The notes below the pieces were generated by a model. It did no database searches and was not told where the DNA came from. It saw only the letters and a list, made by a program, of their open reading frames with translations. This document shows, piece by piece, positions 53,301 through 61,841 of a stretch of 64,000 nt of DNA. Position 1 is the first letter of the stretch. Every line of letters begins with the position of its first letter. The position numbers and the translations under genes were made by a program. This stretch comes from JACJWR01 sp963842975 (GTDB lineage Bacteria; Actinomycetota; Actinomycetes; S36-B12; UBA10799): positions 124,001-188,000 of the forward strand of contig CAWJIH010000006.1 in NCBI GenBank assembly GCA_963842975.1. The letters run 5' to 3'.

Positions 53301-54863
53301 ATGTGCGGTATCGCCCTAGTCGTCGGGCCGGATGCTCACAGCCATACCCAGGCATTCGACGCCATGATGTCGGCGATCGCCCCGCGTGGCGAAGCGCAAG
53401 AGACACAACTCGATGACGAGGCGCTGCTGGGTACCGCCCGGCTGAAAATCGTTGATCGGGACCATGCCCAGCAGCCGTGGAACTCCACCGATGGGCGTTG
53501 GGGGCTCTGCTACAACGGTGAGGTTTTCAACCACAACGAACTCCGCGCTGAACTAGTTGCTGCGGGCCGTGAGTTTCGCAGTGTCAGCGATACCGAGGTG
53601 GTGCTGGAATCGTTCCTACAGTGGGACGAAGGATCCCTGCTCCGGTTCCGAGGCGAATTCGCCTTTGCCGTTCTCGACCGACACTTCAACCAAGTGTTCC
53701 TGGCGCGTGATCCGGTTGGCGTGAAGCCGTTGTACTGGGCCTATCGGGCGGGGAACGTGCTCGTCGCCTCAGAGGTGAAGGCTCTGGTGCATCTTGGTGT
53801 GCAGATTCATGAGGTGCCGCCGGGGTACTGCGGCTGGGTGACCCCGCTTGGTCGGGCCGAGTTGCACCCCTACATCGATCTGATGCAGTTGGGGGAGGGC
53901 CAAGAGCAACTGACGGACTTCGATGCCGCAGCCGAAGCCGTGCGGTCGACGCTTCGGGCCGCGGTTGCCCGCCGCGTGGACACCGATCTGCGGCTCGGCG
54001 TTGTGCTTTCCGGCGGTTTGGATTCCTCCCTCACGCTGCTGCTTGCCCAACAGCTACACCCAGACGTGGTGGCGTTCACGGTGGGCGCTCCAGGCAGTCC
54101 GGATCTGGACTATGCCCGCCGCCTCACCGCGGATCTCGGAGTTCCCCACGAAGTGGTGGAACTTGCGGCCACCGACGTTGGCTTGATGCAGGTGAAGGAG
54201 GCAGTCCGGGTTGCCGAATTGACTGAATACGGCGACGTGATCAACGCAGTGGTCTCGATGTCGTTATTCGAGGCAGTGCGCGCCGCCGGGGTCAAGGTTG
54301 TGCTGACCGGTGACGGCTCGGATGAGTTGTTCGGCGGCTACCAGATGTATCGGGACGTGGCCGGGGCCGACACCAGCACCCTGTTCCGGCAGAAGATTCG
54401 ACACCTGAGCCGCACCGAACTGCAGCGGGTGGATCGCACCAGCATGGGCCAGCAGGTAGAAGCGCGGGTGCCATTTCTTGACATCGAAATGCTGCAGTTG
54501 TCGATGCGAATCCCGATGGAGTTCAAAGTCCGCAACGGGGTCGAGAAGTGGATTGTCCGCGAAGCCCACCGCGACCTGTTGCCCGACTACATCTACTCGC
54601 GTCCGAAGAATCCGATGTCGTACTCCTCAGGTTTGCACGAACGGGTGCGGTTGTTCCGGGCCCTGATGCCTCGGATGTACCGCAAGTTCGGCTACGAGGC
54701 CTTTGAACCGATGCGCCGTGACTTCGATTCGACGCTGGCACGAGCCAACTACGACCTCATGTCGGCCGTCGAGGCCAGCAGTGAGGACTACACGATGTTC
54801 GAGCACCTTCGAGACTTTGCCGGCGCCGTGAAGTGGAACGTGAAAAGCGCCCTCGGGGCGTAA
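53301..54863 (+). CDS. asnB: Glutamine-dependent asparagine synthetase-type amidotransferase
   Basis: 520 residues. Met1-Cys2 start (MCGI) is fixed by the catalytic Cys, giving the class II glutaminase (~1-195: LCYNGEVFNHNELR, ARDPVGVKPLYW); the C-terminal synthetase has the P-loop VVLSGGLDSSLTLLL, TGDGSDELFGGY and RPKNPMSYSSG. It makes an amide using glutamine. Actinobacterial paralogues (AsnB/LtsA) amidate meso-DAP in peptidoglycan, an alternative to asparagine synthesis; the coupled LAS-like gene upstream favours a cell-wall role, but sequence alone does not decide. Confidence 0.9.
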   Translation: MCGIALVVGPDAHSHTQAFDAMMSAIAPRGEAQETQLDDEALLGTARLKIVDRDHAQQPWNSTDGRWGLCYNGEVFNHNELRAELVAAGREFRSVSDTEVVLESFLQWDEGSLLRFRGEFAFAVLDRHFNQVFLARDPVGVKPLYWAYRAGNVLVASEVKALVHLGVQIHEVPPGYCGWVTPLGRAELHPYIDLMQLGEGQEQLTDFDAAAEAVRSTLRAAVARRVDTDLRLGVVLSGGLDSSLTLLLAQQLHPDVVAFTVGAPGSPDLDYARRLTADLGVPHEVVELAATDVGLMQVKEAVRVAELTEYGDVINAVVSMSLFEAVRAAGVKVVLTGDGSDELFGGYQMYRDVAGADTSTLFRQKIRHLSRTELQRVDRTSMGQQVEARVPFLDIEMLQLSMRIPMEFKVRNGVEKWIVREAHRDLLPDYIYSRPKNPMSYSSGLHERVRLFRALMPRMYRKFGYEAFEPMRRDFDSTLARANYDLMSAVEASSEDYTMFEHLRDFAGAVKWNVKSALGA

Positions 54864-54894
54864 CGGGCTGCTCGTCGGCGCTCGCGGAACGACG

Positions 54895-55443
54895 CTATCC
54901 CGGCGGGAAAACCGTCACCTCGTCGCCGACCGCAACCACCCCGGGACGGTCCACCCAGCCGGTGATGCCGCGTCGGTCCCAGGCAGCTTTCGGGAACCGA
55001 GCTGCCGGGGTGCCGTGGGCCTGTTCGACCATTCGCCCGGCAATCGTGCAGGGGTTGTTCACCCCGCCGGTCATGATCACTGCGCCGCTGGCAAATTCCA
55101 GTCGGGTCATGCGCGGCAAAGCGGTGAGGTCGGGCGCGCCCGCGAGGCAGATGTTGTCGGCGATGAGCCCTGGTTCAAGCACGCTGATTCCAAGGCGTTC
55201 AGCGATGATCGTGAGTTCTTCGACCGAGACCAGCGAGAGTTGCCGATGGTTTCGGATCTGGGTGCCTTTGGCGTAGACGTGGGCCGAGCGAGAGTCGGAG
55301 GCCATCGTCAGTCCTGCGTGGCGGTCGTCGTCGGCGCCGTTCCACGTGAGTTCGAGCGACTCCCGTGGGACGGGCACTGTGCAGTCTGGCGGCCACACGT
55401 GCAGCGCGACAACTTCCATGGTGGCGTCGGGGCGGCGGCTCAT
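54895..55443 (-). CDS. MOSC-domain protein
   Basis: 182 residues from ATG 55443, which overlaps the lipA stop by ATGA, so translation is coupled. MOSC features: HAGLTMASDSRSAHVYAKGTQIRNHR-like N-terminal part (YAKGTQIRNHRQLSLVS), GLIADNICLAGAPDLTALP, and a Cys in VNNPCTIAGRMV, the region where MOSC proteins hold sulfur for Mo or other transfer. A link to lipoyl sulfur insertion by LipA is only suggested by the overlap. Confidence 0.85.
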   Translation of the reverse strand: MSRRPDATMEVVALHVWPPDCTVPVPRESLELTWNGADDDRHAGLTMASDSRSAHVYAKGTQIRNHRQLSLVSVEELTIIAERLGISVLEPGLIADNICLAGAPDLTALPRMTRLEFASGAVIMTGGVNNPCTIAGRMVEQAHGTPAARFPKAAWDRRGITGWVDRPGVVAVGDEVTVFPPG

Positions 55444-56408
55444 GCCTGCCCGGCGCGGGCAGCAACAGCTTGTCGGTACAGCCGTCCGGCCCGATACGAG
55501 GACCGCACGAGTGGTCCGGACATCACCCCGAGGAAGCCGATGTCGTCCGTTGCGATCCGTGCGAACTCGTCGAATTGGTCCGGTTCCACCCAACGCTCCA
55601 CCGGGTGGTGGCGCGGCGTCGGTCGCAGGTATTGCGTGATGGTCACCAGATCGCAGCCGGCGTCGTGCAGATCCCGCAACGCAGCCACAACTTCGTCGTC
55701 TGTTTCGCCCATGCCCAGAATCAGATTCGACTTCGTCACCAACCCTGCCTCTCGGGCCATGGTGAGCACAGCCAAGGACCGTTCGTAGCGGAACGCCGGG
55801 CGGATTCGCTTCATCAGCCGCGGCACGGTCTCAAGGTTGTGAGCGAGCACTTCCGGTTCGGCGTCGAATACCTGTCCCAGCAGTTCCGGGTTGCCGGAGA
55901 AGTCAGGAATCAGGATCTCCACCCCGCAACCTGGCAGCGCCTCATGGATCGCACGGATGGTCTCTGCATAGAGCCATGCGCCCTCATCGGGCAGATCGTC
56001 GCGGGCAACCCCGGTGACCGTGGCGTAACGCAGGCCCATGGCGACGACCGATTCGGCAACCCGGCGCGGCTCGTCGGTGTCGAGCGGAGTGGGCTTTCCG
56101 GTATCGATCTGGCAGAAGTCGCAACGGCGTGTGCACTGGTCGCCACCGATGAGGAAGGTCGCCTCGCGGTCTTCCCAGCACTCGTAGATGTTCGGGCACC
56201 CAGCCTCTTGGCACACCGTGTGCAAACCCTGGCTCTGCACAGTCGCGTGAATATCCGAGAACTCCGGTCCAGTGCGGAACTTGGTGCGGATCCACGGCGG
56301 TTTGCGCTCGATCGGTACTGCTGCGTTACGCACCTCGAGGCGCAGCATCTTCCGCCCAGGGGGCGCGAGGGGGTTGGTGGATTCATCCGGCAACGATTGA
56401 GAACTCAC
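55440..56408 (-). CDS. lipA: Lipoyl synthase
   Basis: 322 residues from GTG 56408; earlier in-frame codons overlap lipB. A radical-SAM enzyme inserting two sulfurs into octanoyl groups on E2 and GcvH. Auxiliary cluster CQEAGCPNIYEC (C-x4-C-x5-C), radical-SAM CTRRCDFC, SAM-site VTGVARDDLPDEG, and the C-terminal RSSYRAG supplying the Ser ligand. Serves the lipoyl domains of sucB in this window. Ten bases after lipB. Confidence 0.96.
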   Translation of the reverse strand: MSSQSLPDESTNPLAPPGRKMLRLEVRNAAVPIERKPPWIRTKFRTGPEFSDIHATVQSQGLHTVCQEAGCPNIYECWEDREATFLIGGDQCTRRCDFCQIDTGKPTPLDTDEPRRVAESVVAMGLRYATVTGVARDDLPDEGAWLYAETIRAIHEALPGCGVEILIPDFSGNPELLGQVFDAEPEVLAHNLETVPRLMKRIRPAFRYERSLAVLTMAREAGLVTKSNLILGMGETDDEVVAALRDLHDAGCDLVTITQYLRPTPRHHPVERWVEPDQFDEFARIATDDIGFLGVMSGPLVRSSYRAGRLYRQAVAARAGQA

Positions 56409-56418
56409 AAAGGTGAGC

Positions 56419-57117
56419 CTAATCCCAGGAGAGGTGTTTGCGCAGGTGCGCACCTAGGCGCAAGCCGACGTCGGCCACGGGATTCTCCTGCGGCAAGGAA
56501 GCACCCTCGGCCGCCAGTGAGGTGACGCCGGCGTCGCTGATCCCACAGGGAACAATCCTGGTGTAGTTCGTCAGGTCGCAGTCCACGTTCAGCGCAACGC
56601 CATGCATTGCGACACCGCGGGCCACCCGCACGCCGATGGCGGCGATCTTGCGGTCCTGCCGTGGTGCTGCGAGCAACGGTGGTGCTGTTTCGGATTCCCC
56701 GGCCAGCACCCACACCCCGCTGCGCCCGTCGATCCGGGTCGTGTTGATGCCGTAGTCGGCGCAGGTGGCGATCAGGGCAGCCTCAAGTGAGCGGACGAAA
56801 GCGACCACGTCCACGGGCGTTGCCAGTGGCACGATCGGGTAGGCAACAACTTGACCCGGGCCATGCCAGGTGATGCGTCCACCCCGGTTAACCTCCACCA
56901 GGGGTTCGTCGGGAGGCGGCAGATCGGCGGGTTGAGTACGCGTCCCCGCCGTGTACACGTGTGCGTGTTCGAGCAGCAGGATCGTGGGTATCGTGTCGCC
57001 ATTCACCACCTGGGAATGCACGCGCTGCTGCAACTCCCACCCCTCTTGGTAGGGGATCTTGCGATGCCCGAGATCGAGCGGGAGGATCACCGGTTGCACG
57101 ACAGCCAGCCTACGCAC
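56419..57117 (-). CDS. lipB: Lipoyl(octanoyl) transferase
   Basis: 232 residues (a GTG 18 bases in is an alternative start). Moves octanoyl from ACP to lipoyl domains. Family segments: LLLEHAHVYTAGTRT, RGGRITWHGPGQVVAYPIV, and the catalytic region KIAAIGVRVARGVAMHG plus PCGISDAGVTSL with the nucleophile Cys. Forms the lipB-lipA-MOSC operon. Confidence 0.95.
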   Translation of the reverse strand: MRRLAVVQPVILPLDLGHRKIPYQEGWELQQRVHSQVVNGDTIPTILLLEHAHVYTAGTRTQPADLPPPDEPLVEVNRGGRITWHGPGQVVAYPIVPLATPVDVVAFVRSLEAALIATCADYGINTTRIDGRSGVWVLAGESETAPPLLAAPRQDRKIAAIGVRVARGVAMHGVALNVDCDLTNYTRIVPCGISDAGVTSLAAEGASLPQENPVADVGLRLGAHLRKHLSWD

Positions 57118-57254
57118 CGTTCCACGGACTCGTCACAACGCACGGATGTGTTGTGTGTCCACGGGGTAGTCAGACCAGCCCCAGGTTGGGACAAGGCCCT
57201 GGCCGCAGCACGTGCGCGTTCAAGCGCTCCCATTGCAGCACAGGCAGCGTCGGC

Positions 57255-58562
57255 TCAACGGCTGAGCAGATGTCGGTGGACGGCGGTGGCGGCTCGTCGA
57301 CCGCTCACCAACGCCCCCTGAATGCTGGCTGTGTCGCGGTGATCGCCCGCGAGGAAGACGCCTCCTCCGACGTCCACCGGACGCTGAAGTCGCAGCGGCG
57401 AGGCCATGTCGGGCAAGGCATCTGGCACCTCATAGGTGGCCAGGTGGGTCCATCCTGAGGTGTCGATGCGGTACATGCGCGCCAACTGGGCCCGGACCGT
57501 CGATTCGCTGACGTCGGATGCGAGGCCGAGGGCAGTACTCGATACCAGGGATGCGCCCGGGGGCGAATACGACGGTGCTGCGTTGCTCATCACCGCAGTG
57601 TTGACCACCGGTCCAGTGCCGTCACCGTCAATCGTGAGAATGGCGAGCCCTGCTGCAAGTTGGCTCGCGGGTTGATCCGGTGCGTGATACCAGGTGGTGC
57701 AGGAGTGAGTTGCTGGGGTGGGGAAGTCCGGCAGCAGGGTCGCGACCTGGGCGGGTCCGGATGCCACCACGGTGGCGGCGGCTCGAACAGTGCCAGCGAC
57801 GGTCTCTACGAGTCCGCCGTGGATCCTGGTTGCCGGGGTGCCTAGGTGAACGTGAGCCAGCTTTCCGGCGAGTTGAGTGGGGATCGCCTGCATGCCGCCA
57901 GCGGGCACCGCCGGGGTGCCGCGGACGAACGACCGCAGGATCAGGTCGGCGAATCGGCGGCTGGTGTCGAGGTGTGACTCGAGGAATACTCCCGAGAGGA
58001 ACGGTGTGATCAGACGGGTGAAGAGTTGCGGCGGGACACCTGCATCGGTGAGTGCGGTTCGGATCGTGACGTCGGGTCGTTCGCGCAACTTGTGCGGCGG
58101 CGTGATCGCACACCTAGTGGCGTATCCGGCAAATCTGGCGAGCCCCACCGGACCGCCGAGGTCTGCCTTGACCGCGTCAACTGCCCAGGTCGGATGGGAA
58201 CGCGGGTCGCCAAGTCGGATGGAACCGTTGGACGTGCTGACGATTGCCCCACGTTCGAAGCCTTTGAGATCGAGCCTGTCGTGGTCCAGCATCCGCTGGC
58301 CCTCAGGATAGGCCGGGTTGTACAACTGGAAACCTCGGTCGAATCGGAACCCGTCCACAACATCAGTGCGGATGCGGCCGCCGACTGCGTCGGATGCTTC
58401 CACCACCACCACGTGGTGCCCAGCCCGCTGCAGGTGCAGGGCGGCGGCAAGTCCAGCCAGACCGGCGCCGATCACCACAACATCAGCGCTGCCAGGTAGG
58501 GGAGGAGCAGACGGAAGATCCAAGCTGGGGGTCAGAGTGGGCGGCGCGTCATCGGCACTCAT
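57255..58562 (-). CDS. FAD-dependent amine-oxidase-type oxidoreductase
   Basis: 435 residues. Dinucleotide motif VVVIGAGLAGLAAALHLQRAGHHVVVVE near residue 28, GRIRT, C-terminal FAD segment GVFLAGDHRDTASIQGALVSGRRAA. NAD(P)/FAD protoporphyrinogen-oxidase/amine-oxidase superfamily; TIGR-like assignment and substrate unknown. Lone minus-strand gene between lipB and a small plus-strand gene. Confidence 0.85.
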   Translation of the reverse strand: MSADDAPPTLTPSLDLPSAPPLPGSADVVVIGAGLAGLAAALHLQRAGHHVVVVEASDAVGGRIRTDVVDGFRFDRGFQLYNPAYPEGQRMLDHDRLDLKGFERGAIVSTSNGSIRLGDPRSHPTWAVDAVKADLGGPVGLARFAGYATRCAITPPHKLRERPDVTIRTALTDAGVPPQLFTRLITPFLSGVFLESHLDTSRRFADLILRSFVRGTPAVPAGGMQAIPTQLAGKLAHVHLGTPATRIHGGLVETVAGTVRAAATVVASGPAQVATLLPDFPTPATHSCTTWYHAPDQPASQLAAGLAILTIDGDGTGPVVNTAVMSNAAPSYSPPGASLVSSTALGLASDVSESTVRAQLARMYRIDTSGWTHLATYEVPDALPDMASPLRLQRPVDVGGGVFLAGDHRDTASIQGALVSGRRAATAVHRHLLSR

Positions 58563-58640
58563 AGCGTCAGCCTAGGCCCATGCCGCTTGCCTGTGGACAA
58601 CGCTGGCGGCGGGTGCGCCGAATTCCCGCAGACTGGTGGG

Positions 58641-58910
58641 GTGAATCCGCCATATCTACCTCCGCCTCACGGACAACGCCCAATTGCGCTGCCGCCGCCG
58701 CAATCCGCATCATCGTTGAGTCAGGGCCATCCGGCGGTTGTCGGATCGCTGTGGCCTCCTGCTTCCGAACTGTCAGCGCCACCGGCGTTGGTCGAGTGGC
58801 GCCGACGCACCCGGCGTCGGCCGCTGTGGGCGTGGTCGGGTCGAGCCAGAGTCCTGGCGGGAATGGCGATCACCAGCGCGGTCGGGGCGAGCGTAGTGCT
58901 GTTGCTGTAG
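58641..58910 (+). CDS. Small Pro-rich protein with C-terminal membrane anchor
   Basis: 89 residues from GTG 58641. A Pro-rich N-terminus (NPPYLPPPHGQRPIALPPPQ), a basic patch WRRRTRRRPLWAWSGRAR and a C-terminal transmembrane segment (VLAGMAITSAVGASVVLLL) ending at the stop, hence tail-anchored topology. No family recognised. Positioned in the 395-base gap between two minus-strand genes. Confidence 0.45.
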   Translation: MNPPYLPPPHGQRPIALPPPQSASSLSQGHPAVVGSLWPPASELSAPPALVEWRRRTRRRPLWAWSGRARVLAGMAITSAVGASVVLLL

Positions 58911-58957
58911 CGCAGGTCACCGGAGCCCGGTGGCCAATCGAACGAGTCAGCAGGGTG

Positions 58958-59851
58958 TCACTGCGATTCGTTGCCAGCGGCCAATGCTTGCTCGATCGTC
59001 GGGTCCAGCCAGGTGAAGCCATCCCTGGTGAGCTTTTCCGGCACCACGTTTTGGCTGGCCAGGATGTCGCTGGCAAATTCGCCCAGTACAGCCTTCAGTG
59101 CGAGTGCCGGAACAGGTAGGAAGGCAGGGCGGCGCACCAGATTGGCGATGGCCTTGGTGACTTCCCGGTTTGTCACCGCGGCTGGTGCCACCAGGTTCAC
59201 CGGCCCAGATAGCGATGCGGTTTCCAGGCAGAACTGCAAGGCCCTCACCTCATCGCGCAGGGAGATGAACGACCAATACTGGTTGCCGCTACCCACCCTG
59301 CCCCCGACGCCATATTTGAAGATTGCAATGAGCCGGCCGAAGGCGCCGCCCGCGGGACTCACCACCAGACCGGTGCGGGCGTGAACCACCCGAATGCCCG
59401 CGCCTTGCGCGGGCGCGGTGGCCGCCTCCCAGTCGACAACAACGTCGGCCAGGAATCCTTCACCTGGCTGCGAATCTTCGGTGAGGACAGCCTCCCCGGC
59501 ATCCCCGTAGAAGCCGATTGCGGATCCGTTGACCAATACCTTGGGGAGTGGATCCAGGGCAGCGAGCGCCTTGGACAGCGTCGCCGTGGTGTTGACCCTG
59601 CTGTCGAGAATCTCCTTCTTGTAGGCCTTGGTCCACCGCTTGTCACCGACATTCGCCCCAGCCATGTTGAAGGCGGCATCAACGGAACCCAAATCGCCGG
59701 AGATAACGCCCGCGCCAGGATCCCAGGTGATTTCGTCTGGTGCTTGGGAGGGCCGACGGACCAGACGAACGACTTCGTGGCCATCCGCCCGAAGGGCGGC
59801 GACTAGAGCCGTACCAATCAAACCTGAGGCACCTGCGACAACAATTCTCAT
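58958..59851 (-). CDS. TIGR01777-family NAD-dependent epimerase-like protein
   Basis: 297 residues, extended SDR fold. N-terminal IVVAGASGLIGTALVAAL, catalytic-type segments NMAGANVGDKRWT, SRVNTTATLSKAL and SAIGFYGDAGE (Tyr in the SDR position), then a DUF1731-type C-terminus (PAFLPVPALALKAVLGEFAS). Family function unsettled. Conserved neighbour of sucB in actinobacteria (Rv2216). Confidence 0.9.
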   Translation of the reverse strand: MRIVVAGASGLIGTALVAALRADGHEVVRLVRRPSQAPDEITWDPGAGVISGDLGSVDAAFNMAGANVGDKRWTKAYKKEILDSRVNTTATLSKALAALDPLPKVLVNGSAIGFYGDAGEAVLTEDSQPGEGFLADVVVDWEAATAPAQGAGIRVVHARTGLVVSPAGGAFGRLIAIFKYGVGGRVGSGNQYWSFISLRDEVRALQFCLETASLSGPVNLVAPAAVTNREVTKAIANLVRRPAFLPVPALALKAVLGEFASDILASQNVVPEKLTRDGFTWLDPTIEQALAAGNESQ

Positions 59852-59884
59852 AGCCGTAGTGTGTCACCCGGGCGGGCCCGGCGA

Positions 59885-61772
59885 TTAGATGCCAAGGTCG
59901 AACGCACCCTCTTCAAGACGTTCCTTCACTGCGGTGAGGAACCTGGCGGCATCGGCACCATCAACCAGGCGGTGGTCGTAGGTGATGGCCAGGTACACCA
60001 TCGAACGCACCGCAATTGCTTCGCCGCCAACATCGTCAGTGACGACCACAGGCCGTTTGACTACCGCCCCAGTGCCCAGGATGGCCGATTGCGGCTGGTT
60101 GATGATTGGGGTGTCGAAGAGCGCGCCCCGGCTGCCCGTATTCGTCAGCGTGAAGGTACCGCCGGTCAGATCGTCTGGCGACAGCTTGTTCGTGCGGGTG
60201 CGTTCCGCCACTTCAGCAATGGCCTTGGACATTCCGGCAACGTCGAGGTCGCCAGCGTTCCGCACAACTGGCACGAGCAGCCCGCGTTCGGTGTCAACCG
60301 CGATTCCCAGGTTCTCCTGGCCGTGGTAGGTGACCGTTCCCGCGTCTAGATCCAAGGTTGCGTTGAGTTGTGGGAATGCTTTGAGGGCTTCCACGGACGC
60401 GACTGCGAAGAATGGCAAGAACGACAGGTTCACGCCATGGGCTTCGCGGAAGGCCGCCTTGTTCGCGGTGCGCACCTGGGCAACGCGGGTGACATCGACT
60501 TCAACGACAGTGGTGAGTTGCGCCGCCACCTGCAGCGATTGCACCATCCGGTCGGCGATCACGCGGCGCAACCGGCTGAGCTTCTCGGTGGTGCCGCGCA
60601 GCGGGGAAACCTCCAGCGGAGTGCGTTGCTTGGCTGCCGGAACTGGCGCCGCGGCCGCGGTTCCTGCCGCTGCGGCTCCGGGTGCGGCCGAGTGTTGCGC
60701 CGCAATGGCCGCCTCCACGTCTTGCTTGCGGATTCGACCTCCCACACCGGTCCCGACGACCGACGCCAGATCAACGCCGGACTCCTTTGCCAGCTTGCGC
60801 ACGAGCGGCGTCACATACGGCACCTTGCCGGGCGCTGCTGGTGCTGCGGGTGCCGCCTGGGCTGGTGCTGCCGGTGGTGCGGGAGCCGCCGGTGCTGCGG
60901 GAGGCGCCGCGGGTGCTGGGGGCGCCGGGGCGGGAGCCGCAGGGTGCTGGCGCTGCCGCTGGAGCCGCCGCAGGTGGTGCTGGCGCTGCCGCGGGAGCCG
61001 GGCTGGCAGCTGGTGTCGCCGCAGCGGCTGGGCCGATGATGGCCAGGATCGCCCCCACTTCAGCGACCTCGTCGGCGGGGACCCGGACTTCCAGCAGCGT
61101 CCCGGCTGCGGGGGAGGGGATCTCGGTGTCGACTTTGTCAGTACTCACCTCGAGCAGTGGCTCGTCAGCGTCGACCGCTTCGCCCACTTCCTTGAGCCAA
61201 CGAGTGACGGTGCCTTCGGTGACGCTCTCGCCCAGGGCCGGAAGGGTTACCTCGGTGGTCGGCCCGGTGGCGGCGGCAGCGGGTGCCGGCGCAGGGTCAG
61301 CAGCGGGTGCGGGGGCCGCAGGCGCCGCTGGCGCCGGTGCGGCCGCGGGCGGTGCCATGCCACCCACAGGTGCCGACGGTGGAGGTGGGAAGCCACTCAC
61401 TGGGCTTCCGCTCGGCGGTGGCGGGGGTGCCGAGGCAGTCGGTGCTGCCGGAGCTGGAGCCGCGGGCGCCGCTGGTGCCGCGGCGACTGGCTGGGCGGTG
61501 GGTGCCGGCGAGGCCGGTGCGGCGGACGCCTCCGATGCCTCACCGATCACAGCGAGGACGCCACCGACCTCCACAACGCTGTCCTCTGGGGCGGTGATCT
61601 CCAGCAGCACTCCGCCGGCCGGTGCCGGAATCTCGGTGTCGACCTTGTCGGTGCTCACCTCAACTAGCGGCTCATCGGCCTCGATGGTGTCGCCGACTTC
61701 CTTGAGCCAACGGGTGACGGTTCCTTCGGTGACGCTTTCTCCGAGCGCCGGGAGGTTCACTTGGACCGACAC
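59885..61772 (-). CDS. sucB: Dihydrolipoamide acyltransferase E2 (2-oxoglutarate/pyruvate dehydrogenase), frame break in linker
   Basis: Two frames together give ~628 residues: two lipoyl domains (EVSTDKVDTEIPAPAGG near 42 and EVSTDKVDTEIPSPAAG near 216, each with the lipoyl-Lys in TDK), Ala/Pro linkers, an E3-binding domain (VTPLVRKLAKESGVD ... GVGGRIRKQDVEAAI) and the catalytic core with DHRLVDG. The frame breaks in the second Ala/Pro linker; removing one of the three G at 60942-60944 restores APAPAAPAP. The gene should be essential, so this may be a sequence error. Acts with aceE and lpdA; lipoylated by LipA/LipB. Confidence 0.9.
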
Positions 61773-61841
61773 GAGGTCACTCCCTCTCTGATGGTGTGCT
61801 GACGTGTGATGTGAGATGTGGGGGCTGTGGTTGTGGTGGAA

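Noticed and set aside
58580..59119. 179-codon plus-strand frame over the TIGR01777 gene end
   Set aside because: It overlaps a strong minus-strand gene and shows no domain; the smaller 58641 frame is more plausible.
60330..61791. Long Ala/Gly-rich open frames antisense to sucB
   Set aside because: They mirror the Ala/Pro linkers and lipoyl domains of sucB; low-complexity artefacts.
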